Source of the DNA: a virus
Length of the DNA: 64,000 nt
IMG/VR virus record: IMGVR_UViG_3300017788_002590
Coordinates: 1-64,000 of that record
Reading direction: 5' to 3' (one strand)
In this document: positions 1-9,200 of the stretch, in pieces
Layout of the letters: each line of letters opens with the position of its first letter
Position numbering within the stretch: the stretch's first letter is position 1
Translations under genes and position numbers: made by a program
Notes under the pieces: generated by a model
Database searches by the model: none
The model's input: the letters and a program-made list of their open reading frames with translations, nothing else
Told to the model about the DNA's origin: nothing

Positions 1-2790
1 AATAATCCTGCTAAAAGACATACATGGTCTTTTGGAAGTGGAAATATAATTTTTGGAGATAATGAGATTATAGTTAGCGGATTATGTGTGGGTTTTAATA
101 ACGATGTATTAGGACCGAATAACATAGTATACGGCACAAACAATTTTATTGGTAAAACTAGAAATCCATGTACTGTTCTTGGATCTAATGATATTGTAAG
201 AATTAATGGAGATGTTAGAACCAGCTATAGCGCTGGTGATAGAATATTGGTTTTATTAGCTAGTCCAGCTAATCAAAATAGTTTTGCGTTTAATAGAATA
301 ATTAGTGCCGTGAGTTATGACAATGTAAATGGACATACTAATATTGCTATTTCTGAGCTTATTACAAGTCAAGGATATCCATATGGTGTACAAGAAGCTT
401 TCGATGATGTGCTAAATCAAATAACATCTCTTAGTGGCTGGTGTATGCCGTTTCAAGATGGCAATGATATTACAGACCCTATTGGAGATCCATATTTTGG
501 TAATACTAATATTGTTATAGGATTAGACAATAACTATCTTAATAGTAGCGGTATTGTATTAGGTAATAAAAATGCTATTACTGGTGTTTCTAATATTATC
601 ATAGGCAATGATATAAAAGGTTCCTATAATCGTACTATTCAAATAGGTTTAGATGATGCTACAAAAATGGTACTATCAGATGATGGTATCATATTTAATA
701 CCGGCGCAGTCCAGGACTATGTTTTATTCAATAGCACTTTTAGTGGTACAACTCTTAAAGCAGATTTGACCACTAATAGAGTTGGTATTGCAAATTTTTC
801 TCCAAGATCCACTCTTGATGTTAGTGGAACTATTACTACTAACAGTCTGAGAGTAGGATTATCCGGCATCGCAGGATACACATTACATTCAGATACTTTA
901 GGCAATGCTACTTGGCAAATGCCTGTAAATTTGTCAGGAGACAACTCCACCATTTTATATAAGCATAGTGATAAAGTAGCTAGTGGTGCGCCAGAGTTAA
1001 GATTTATTCCTAATAGTAAAACTTTTGCGTATTTAAAGCCAGGAACATTTGATCCAACTGTCTACGAAGATGCTTTTGTGCTTACTCCTTCTGGATTGTA
1101 CATTAATAATTCTAGTGACAATGAAAGTGTTTATGACATTGTTGTTAAGGGCTCTGGGGATGGTTTAATATTTGGTCAGCATGACTATAATATTAGAGTA
1201 AACCTATTAAAAACGCTACCAGCACTTAATGCTATACAAGTATATAATATTACAGGTGTCTCTGGATATTTTTATCGACATACTGTTACCGATTCAATAT
1301 TTTTGCCAACAAATTTAACCGGTACATTTCTAAGAGTATCTTCGTCTAACGGAGAGTTATCTTCTGCTATTGTTCCAAGAAATAGTATTTTATTTTCTAG
1401 TTCTACTTCTCAAATGAGCGGAATGGATACTCTTAAATACTATAGTAGTAATCAAGCTGTTACTCTAGGCGCAACAGGCACCTTAACAGATAATCAAAGC
1501 GCAAATTTTCAGGGCGAAAGCGACATTTCTAGTAATGTGATTTTGTGTTCTACAAATGCTTATGGTACTGTAATTAATAATGCTGGAAGAAATAAACCAT
1601 TTTCTGTCATTGACAATAGTTTTGGATCAGTAGTACTACCACTAAAAAAGGGTTTGCATTATGATACTATAAGTGGAGTGCTAGGATTAGGAGTTACGCT
1701 AACTACAGATATGCAAGCTACCAATGGAGCATCTGCAACTAGATGGTATACGCATGATAATGTAAAACTAGTAGTGGCTGGTAAAACAAAAACAAATGCT
1801 TTACAATTAACTCCGAATGGTGGTTTTCCAGCAGATGCTTCTGCCAGATATCTTAGAGCAGATGATAATGGTGATATTCAATTAAGTAATATTAGTCTTA
1901 ATACCCAATTTAGTGGAATATGGCCACTGTATGTGGATACACAGGTGGCTACAAGAGTAGATATTGGCTTATCAACGTTAGCCTTTCCAGGTGCTGGATC
2001 AAGTATTAGTGTTGGTCAAAATGGGTTTATTTTAGCTTGGGATGGGGGTAGATGGACAAATAATGCTAGAGGATTAAGAGTTTACCAACCAGACTTTTTA
2101 GCCACAGATCTAGATACTGTACCGGGCGTGGATATAGGTGTTGATGCTAAGCCAAATTATTGTAATAATACTATTACATTAGCTGGTACTTCTTTTATGA
2201 ATACCAGTTCAAATTCAAATTATCTTGGAGGTAATCAGATTTCTACTTTCTTTTTGAAAGGAAGAACCAATAGTGCAGATGCTGAGGCTACAAGAGAATT
2301 AGTGTCCGATTTTACCAAAGATACGACTAGTTCACCAACACAAAATAATACTATTAGTATTCAGTATTTTTATAATCCATTAGCAGAAAATAATATTAAT
2401 GCATCTTTATGGGAACCTGTATCTATATGGCAGTATAAAATTAAGTTTTGTGGTCTAGCAGCACCAATAGATAATCTTACTAATTTAGAAACTACAGACT
2501 ATAAAGGCGTAGCCGGATTTTTAGAAGGAGCATTTATTATATATAGAAATCCATCAGATAGTACCAAAGTTATACGATCCCTTGGAACGCCTTCTTCAAC
2601 AGTTTATAAAGACTCCGTATTAAGTTGGCCCAGCGATATAGTTTATGTAACAGGAATCAACACTGGTAATGCACAAAGATTGGCTGTATATGCAAGACAA
2701 TTAGTAGGATATAATATAATGTGGACAGCCACGGTGGACATAGCACAACTAAATCATCCATCTGGAGTTAATATTGCTGCTAGCTTTTAA
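1..2790 (+). CDS. Phage fibre/adhesin with YadA-head-like repeats (5' partial)
   Basis: The reading frame is open from the first base of the window, so this is the C-terminal 929 residues of a longer protein. The GTG at base 88 is internal, not a start. The first ~210 visible residues consist of short repeats rich in N, G, I and V (for example NTNIVIGLDNN, SSGIVLGNKNA, SNIIIGND). These resemble the beta-roll head repeats of trimeric YadA-type adhesins. They are followed by the segment PRSTLDVSGTITTNSLRVG, a pattern common in phage tail-fibre proteins. No transmembrane segment or enzyme motif was seen. It is the first of a plus-strand run of virion-type genes and ends 26 bases before the next one. 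A role in host recognition is inferred from the fold type; the exact virion position is unknown. Confidence 0.72.
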   Translation, partial: NNPAKRHTWSFGSGNIIFGDNEIIVSGLCVGFNNDVLGPNNIVYGTNNFIGKTRNPCTVLGSNDIVRINGDVRTSYSAGDRILVLLASPANQNSFAFNRIISAVSYDNVNGHTNIAISELITSQGYPYGVQEAFDDVLNQITSLSGWCMPFQDGNDITDPIGDPYFGNTNIVIGLDNNYLNSSGIVLGNKNAITGVSNIIIGNDIKGSYNRTIQIGLDDATKMVLSDDGIIFNTGAVQDYVLFNSTFSGTTLKADLTTNRVGIANFSPRSTLDVSGTITTNSLRVGLSGIAGYTLHSDTLGNATWQMPVNLSGDNSTILYKHSDKVASGAPELRFIPNSKTFAYLKPGTFDPTVYEDAFVLTPSGLYINNSSDNESVYDIVVKGSGDGLIFGQHDYNIRVNLLKTLPALNAIQVYNITGVSGYFYRHTVTDSIFLPTNLTGTFLRVSSSNGELSSAIVPRNSILFSSSTSQMSGMDTLKYYSSNQAVTLGATGTLTDNQSANFQGESDISSNVILCSTNAYGTVINNAGRNKPFSVIDNSFGSVVLPLKKGLHYDTISGVLGLGVTLTTDMQATNGASATRWYTHDNVKLVVAGKTKTNALQLTPNGGFPADASARYLRADDNGDIQLSNISLNTQFSGIWPLYVDTQVATRVDIGLSTLAFPGAGSSISVGQNGFILAWDGGRWTNNARGLRVYQPDFLATDLDTVPGVDIGVDAKPNYCNNTITLAGTSFMNTSSNSNYLGGNQISTFFLKGRTNSADAEATRELVSDFTKDTTSSPTQNNTISIQYFYNPLAENNINASLWEPVSIWQYKIKFCGLAAPIDNLTNLETTDYKGVAGFLEGAFIIYRNPSDSTKVIRSLGTPSSTVYKDSVLSWPSDIVYVTGINTGNAQRLAVYARQLVGYNIMWTATVDIAQLNHPSGVNIAASF

Positions 2791-2816
2791 TTTTAGTTGA
2801 TAAGGACTAGGACGAT

Positions 2817-4490
2817 ATGAGTATACCAACAAATACTATTTTTGCTATATCGTATGGAGATTTTAATTTTCATGATACTAGCAATGGTACAAATGTTCCG
2901 TCTTTTTCTATCGATACAGAAATATTAAAAACTACAGCGGGAGATATATTAGGCGTTAAGGATAATATCAAACTGAATGGGGTCATATGGCCGAGTGGCA
3001 AAATTCCTTTTTCGGGTAGCGATCATAGTTATAGTCTAGCAAGCCCTGTTTGGTATGATTTTCATAATACTATACTTAAATTAGAACAAAACTTTACGGA
3101 CTATAAAAAATTATCTGTAGTTGGATATTGTAGTAACAATCAAGTATATGTTAGCGATCCTAAAGCAACTTACATAGAAAGTATAGACTTTAGTAATAAA
3201 ACAAGCGAAAGGTGGGATCAGGGAATAGATTTTGAGATTACAATATCTGTACATCGTACAGGAGAAGCCGGAAAATCCTATTTTAAATATTTCACATACC
3301 CATCCGGGTTTTATGTAAGTAATATATCAGACAGTTTTAGTGTGTCTACTGTGCCAGAATATGGTTTTTATTCACAAAACTCTCTTGCTAAATATAAACC
3401 CACAACCATATCCTTAGATCAACATGCTCCTTTATATACAATAACTCGAACAGTTTCAGCAGAAGGAGTCTGGACAAGTGGCAATACGGCTATAGACAAT
3501 GCTCGGTTTTGTGTAAATGCTATATTGTATAATAATAATAGATTAAATATCCTTTCTAATTTAGATATTATTCATTCTACATGGAATACAAAAATAGATG
3601 ATACTAGGGGTGAATTTCAAGTTACACAAACTATTATTGCTGCTAGTGGTAGTGGAATTAGTAATCCAAATATTACCGCATATAGTGGATGGGCAGAAAC
3701 TTTTACAATTAATACATCTATCAACGAGAAACTTCTAAGAACTGTGACCATAGACGGAAAAGTTCAAGGATTTTACGATGCTGCTACAACCTATGATCCA
3801 AGCTTTGTATATAATCACAACTATTATAATACAAATAATAACTTATCTACCATTAGCGGAGTTGCTTTTGCAAAAGCTAGTGGTGGTTTTTTTAAAAAAA
3901 TTGAGCCAGAAATCTACAATAGAGTATTAAGAGCATTAAATTATCCTACTGGATCGATAACCGGAGTTATTACAATTAATAAATGGCACATTAATACTGG
4001 ATTAAATCCATTGCCAACCAACAGAAACATAACTTTTAATTTTATGGAAGGATCTATAGATTATTCTTATGCATTTGATTCTAGACCATTAAATTTAGTA
4101 AGTGGATCAATCAGAGAACGCATAGAAATGTCGGATACTCTTGGTGTTAGATCAACAATAACACAAAATGTATTAGGAAGAATGCCTATTCCTCAAGATC
4201 TTGGAACTTATGCTATACCCTCTAGAACTGTTACATATACGGCCTCTTTTCCTGTTCCTGTTTCTGGCACATTGCCCATGAATGTTAAAGCCCAATTAGG
4301 TAATCTAATGGAAGCATTTAATCCCAATAAATTATCACCACCAGCGTCTAATAGACTATATGGTCCAGGATACTTTAGTGTGCTTACTGCTTCTGGTGAA
4401 AATTACGATGTTATAGGCAAAAGCTTTACATTAAAATGCACTTGGCAATACTGGAAAGGGTACTATCCTGCAGGATTTTATGGAGGTTAA
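2817..4490 (+). CDS. Putative virion structural protein, paralogue A (557 aa)
   Basis: A 557-residue protein of unrecognised family. It starts at an ATG about 10 bases downstream of an AAGGAC ribosome-binding site. It is acidic to neutral and rich in S, T, N and Y, without Cys clusters or membrane segments, as expected of a beta-rich virion protein. It is a tandem paralogue of the next gene. Both open with a YGDFNF/YGNFEF motif and a KLNGV/TLNGV strand. Both carry a late block in which GSIDYSYAFDSRPLNLVSG matches GTIDYAYTYNNRPLALISG, followed by a VxGR motif. It sits between a fibre-like gene and three further large genes, which suggests tail, baseplate or fibre-network assembly. No enzymatic function is suggested by the sequence. 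Confidence 0.7.
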   Translation: MSIPTNTIFAISYGDFNFHDTSNGTNVPSFSIDTEILKTTAGDILGVKDNIKLNGVIWPSGKIPFSGSDHSYSLASPVWYDFHNTILKLEQNFTDYKKLSVVGYCSNNQVYVSDPKATYIESIDFSNKTSERWDQGIDFEITISVHRTGEAGKSYFKYFTYPSGFYVSNISDSFSVSTVPEYGFYSQNSLAKYKPTTISLDQHAPLYTITRTVSAEGVWTSGNTAIDNARFCVNAILYNNNRLNILSNLDIIHSTWNTKIDDTRGEFQVTQTIIAASGSGISNPNITAYSGWAETFTINTSINEKLLRTVTIDGKVQGFYDAATTYDPSFVYNHNYYNTNNNLSTISGVAFAKASGGFFKKIEPEIYNRVLRALNYPTGSITGVITINKWHINTGLNPLPTNRNITFNFMEGSIDYSYAFDSRPLNLVSGSIRERIEMSDTLGVRSTITQNVLGRMPIPQDLGTYAIPSRTVTYTASFPVPVSGTLPMNVKAQLGNLMEAFNPNKLSPPASNRLYGPGYFSVLTASGENYDVIGKSFTLKCTWQYWKGYYPAGFYGG

Positions 4491-4492
4491 TT

Positions 4493-6202
4493 ATGCCTAA
4501 AACACCACTATCAAATAGTTCTGCAAGATGGTTTCCTCCTACTATTGTTTACGGCAATTTTGAATTTATAGAAGCCAATGGATATCCTACTCCGACTCCT
4601 TCTATCTCATACAGAATTAATAGAACTAATGCTCAGGGATATTTATCACAAACAAAAACTATTACTCTTAATGGAGTGGTATATACAGATCATAAAACAT
4701 ACAGCGCTACACCAAGTCATCACAATCCACTGATAACTTTACAAAAAGCAATAGCTTTAAAAAGTGGCTTACTACTAAATAATTTGAGTACACCATTAGA
4801 CAAAGAATTACAACTTTTCAAGATATACTGTAAAGCAGCTGGTGGTGCTCAAGATATTATTATTTCTTCTGGTTATGCGACAATAGAAAGCATGAGCTTT
4901 GATACAGACGCTGATCCGCTTCTTAGAACTATTCCTTATACTATTAATCTTATAGAGTATGCTTTTGATGAAAACAATATTAGAAAATCTGGTATAAGTA
5001 TGACTCACGACCCAATTGACAAACAGTATCTAGTATCATCCATAGAAGATTCTATAGAAATAACTCCTAATTTTGATAAAAAATATATGATAACTAGTAC
5101 TGGTAATTTAACCACTACTATATCTTGGCCAACATATAACATTATTCATTCTTTATCCGCTAATGGCTTGCCTAGTAGATCTGGTGCTTTGTATGAGGCA
5201 GCAAAATGGATTAATTCCAGAGGTAAAGAAGCATTATCTACATTAAGCGGAATATTACCTATAGACATTGGTATACAACCTATTAAGTTATATAACCTAG
5301 ATAGAAATATTGATATTAGCGATACCCAGGGATCTATTACTGTAAGAGATACTTTTATGATGAAACCATTTGGAGATCAAAATAATTTTATTGACTCGTG
5401 TACAATTTCTGAATCAGTAGATGATGCTTTTAATAGAACAATAGATATTAGAGGACAAATAGAAGGATTACAGCCAATAGATTTATCTTATGTTACTGGT
5501 AGTATTTTTACTTATACAAATTTCGATGGAAATGCAATTAGATATGGTAGAAATGCTATTAGGCCACTATATAGTGGTATATATAAATCGAATAAGTATT
5601 TTGAAGCTTTATCTGGATATCAACAAATAACAGGTTTAATGTTTTCTAGAGCATCTCAAATAGATACTATGTTTAGACAAATTATACCTAATGCTAGATA
5701 TAACAATGAATTTAGTACTAATTTTCCAACCTATGCTTCAACTCCGTTACATCCTATTCCGATTTCTATAACAGAAGGATTAAATCCTATTAATGGAACA
5801 ATTGATTATGCGTATACCTATAATAATAGACCGTTAGCATTAATATCTGGCGCATTAACAGAAAGTTTTACTATAGATGATACTGGACCAACATTCATCA
5901 CATCAGATATTTTTGTTATAGGACGAAGGCTAGGACCCATAATATATTTTCCAGCACCAAATTCCAAAAACAATGGAGAAAAAACAGTTACATATGATGG
6001 TATTTTTAATAGTCCAACCGGTATTAAGGGCATACAATTTGATCAAGATATTCTAAATAGTATTGATTCTTTAATAGATAATTTTAAACCCCAATCTCCT
6101 TATACTGGCATATTAATATCTGATACCAACACTATTACATTAAGCGAAAGTAGAGTTGTTAGAACTAAAGTATGGAAGTATACTAAGTGTAGTGACACAT
6201 AA
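4493..6202 (+). CDS. Putative virion structural protein, paralogue B (569 aa)
   Basis: A 569-residue protein paralogous to the gene just upstream (shared YGxFxF opening and IDYxYxxxxRPLxLxSG block). The open frame extends 57 bases further upstream. The ATG at 4493 is preferred because it lies 2 bases after the previous stop and directly behind a GGAGG ribosome-binding site, whereas the longer version overlaps the preceding gene and adds an unrelated leader. There are no recognisable catalytic motifs or membrane spans. The duplication suggests that two related subunits, perhaps alternating or differently placed, are used in the tail or fibre apparatus. Function is inferred only from context and paralogy. 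Confidence 0.7.
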   Translation: MPKTPLSNSSARWFPPTIVYGNFEFIEANGYPTPTPSISYRINRTNAQGYLSQTKTITLNGVVYTDHKTYSATPSHHNPLITLQKAIALKSGLLLNNLSTPLDKELQLFKIYCKAAGGAQDIIISSGYATIESMSFDTDADPLLRTIPYTINLIEYAFDENNIRKSGISMTHDPIDKQYLVSSIEDSIEITPNFDKKYMITSTGNLTTTISWPTYNIIHSLSANGLPSRSGALYEAAKWINSRGKEALSTLSGILPIDIGIQPIKLYNLDRNIDISDTQGSITVRDTFMMKPFGDQNNFIDSCTISESVDDAFNRTIDIRGQIEGLQPIDLSYVTGSIFTYTNFDGNAIRYGRNAIRPLYSGIYKSNKYFEALSGYQQITGLMFSRASQIDTMFRQIIPNARYNNEFSTNFPTYASTPLHPIPISITEGLNPINGTIDYAYTYNNRPLALISGALTESFTIDDTGPTFITSDIFVIGRRLGPIIYFPAPNSKNNGEKTVTYDGIFNSPTGIKGIQFDQDILNSIDSLIDNFKPQSPYTGILISDTNTITLSESRVVRTKVWKYTKCSDT

Positions 6203-6219
6203 AATTATGGAGAGATTAG

Positions 6220-9200
6220 ATGCCTAGAATTTGCGATTTTTCTTATAAAGAATCCGGCCCATTGCCGCAAACATTATTTTTGGGTTGTAGTATTAGTAAT
6301 GTCACTTTTAATATGGCATGGGGCTCTGAACCATCTCAATGCACTGTTCGATTAGTTAAGGATACGTCCGCACACCCAAATAGTCCAGATTTTGGTTCTG
6401 TGACAACAACGATTAATACTATAGTAAATACCACAACTAATTCGTTATTTGTTAATAATGCAGACTTAAATGTTGATAGAGATCCTAATTATACTGCGCA
6501 TAAAAATATATCTAAAGAAGAGCAAAAAAGAGAAAACGATAGATTAGATACAGATATTAGTAATACGCCTTTGTCTAGAAATCGAGACACTGGAAAAAAA
6601 TGTTGGAATCCACATCTTCTTGCTAACGACCCTGCGAATTGGCTCGGTCCAGATCCGGGATTTGTTGGAGATAATTCTTTTGTTGCGGGTCATATATATG
6701 ATAGTGTTGGATGTCCTGTTTATTTTAAACTAGACGACTTGGAGTTCGGAGGACTACTCAACAGCTGGAAGGTAGAATCAGCAATATATACAGCAGAAAT
6801 TCAGGGTCCAGGAAGACTTTTAAAAGGATGTCAATTAATATTGAATGAATATCAAGGCAGTATATCTACTGTGATGCCAAACGCTACAGCCTTTGCAGAT
6901 GGAACCGCGATAAGCATACCCTACATCAAATTTAAAAATGATGATGGCAGTATAAGACCATTTAATGGTGATATTAGACATGGTAATATGCCAAATTTGT
7001 TTAATATATATGGTTATCTTATAGAGACTAGAGGTTTTCAAAATGTCGATATATCAGAGTTAGGTATCAGTGCTGCTCAAGTGTATGATGGGTTGGTGGA
7101 ACTTTTGGCTGGTGGCCCCGATACAATAGTAACGAATCCATTTTCTCCATATGGTGGGATCGTAGCCAAAAGTTTAGTGTATTTTGGTGCTAATAACGCT
7201 ACACAAATAATAGATCCAACAAGTACAACTATTAATTATGCGGGATCAAGTATTAATTTAACTCAATTAGGTTTTTTCAGACACATATTAGCTGTTGATA
7301 ATATTTATCGACCATTATTTAGGCTTGATTTAAGTCAGGTTCCTAGACCCCCTGATGGTATTTATCTTGATTTAACTAATAATATGAGTTTAGATGACTT
7401 TATTACCAAATGTTGTGATGGAGCTGGATTTGATTGGAATTGTTCTTTGGAGCCAGATTTAAACAGTTCTCTATTTTCAGGCAGAATTCTTATCAGAACA
7501 TACGACAGAAAAATCCAACCATCAACAAAAATTATTAGAGGGCTAATTTCTAATTTAACTGTTGCTGATAGAATAATTTCTTATAATGTTGGAGAAACAC
7601 ACACAGATGATGTGAATAGAAAAGTAGCAGTAGGGGGTAAACAAAAAAGATTGCTCCAATTACAGTGCAATACTATATCTAAATACAAACACATCAATAT
7701 CTATGATCCTGATAGTGGACTTTTTAATAATGTGCAAGATGATTTAGTAGAAAGTTTTTTGAGAAATGGAAATCCGCGACAAAAAGTTAGGTGGCCTATG
7801 CCGGAATCAACCCGACCATGGGATTCGTCATGGGGAAGTGCTTATAGAACTTATGGAGGAGCGGCAACGGCTCAAGACAGTAATGACTTTATTGGACCAG
7901 AATATACTTATTTTAATACTGTGGTTACAAAAGGTAACTATAACACAACTAATCCTAAATTATCTAATCCTGATTTAGCGGACCAGCCTTCGGATCAAAA
8001 TCAACCATTTGCTCCCAGTTTTTCTAATAAATTGGCTTATCCTATACAACTAGATTTAATAAGTCAATATTTTGGTCGAAATTCTGATGGTAGTTTGAGG
8101 CAAGTTTATTATGATCGTAGACAAAGACAATATATAGTAAATATGCTATTTTCTGATTTAAAACCTATATTTGCTATTCAAAATTTTGATATAAATCTTA
8201 TTACACCATATAATGCTAACGGTGGCGTTGTTAGCATATTTGAAACAGAAATAAGGGCTGCTCTTGGAAGTTTCGATTCTTGGGTCACATATTTATTTGA
8301 GATGAAAAAATTTGGATATGAGACACCAACATGCAGATTAATGTTAACATACATATCACAAAAATACGGCCCCGCTATAGCTAACCAATTAACTTTTTAT
8401 GGTGTTGGTTCATTAAAAACAGGAGAAACTAAAAAAGAGGCTCTTCCCACAGATCCTCCGACTACGGATAGAATTAGTCCTGCAAATAGAATTATTTTTC
8501 AAAATGATATTTTACCAGTATTACAAAAATTACATAATTTTATAACATCAGAACTAGGATCTAAATATGGTAAATCTTATCTAGTTAGATTACCAACAAT
8601 TTATAGAAGAGTAGATTCTATGGGAATGGCTCATTATTCCTATGAGGTCACAGATGCAGCATGGGAAGAATTTGGTAATTTTATAGATGACACTATGCAA
8701 ATAGGAAGTGATGAAGTTTTTACTTTATCAGAAGCCGATGCTAGAATAGGACCATTGCTAGGTTGGAACGCATCTGCTGAAAGAACACATAATCATCCAA
8801 TGGCTGCTGCTGGAACAAATCCATTACCAGGGCTTTTACCTGTAAATAATTTAGGGAAAATGATTCTGCAATCAGATATGCCTCAAAGACCAAACGATTG
8901 GTATCTGCCTTTACAACATAGTATGTCGCCAGCCGAATCTGTTTTGGTTCAACATAGATCATACCTGATACCTCCAGGAGGAGCTTTTAGTGACAGAGTA
9001 CCTGGCAGTGTTAATGCGCCTCAATTAAATGATTCTTTTGGAAACAATATTCCGGATCCAATCAAAGCTAAGTTATATGCAAAAGCATCCGTTTTTGAGG
9101 TGGTTCCAGAAAACAGGGTTAATAAACGTATTATTTTTGCTAACGGTATTCAGTACGCTGTATTAGAAAGTTCTGCGCCAGTAAATACAAGATCAGAACA

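Noticed and set aside
717-953. Minus-strand frame inside the left fibre gene
   Set aside because: It is a shadow of the plus-strand repeats with no ribosome-binding site or known motif.
4436-4492. Longer N-terminus for the paralogue B gene
   Set aside because: It overlaps the preceding gene and lacks a ribosome-binding site. The ATG at 4493 follows GGAGG.
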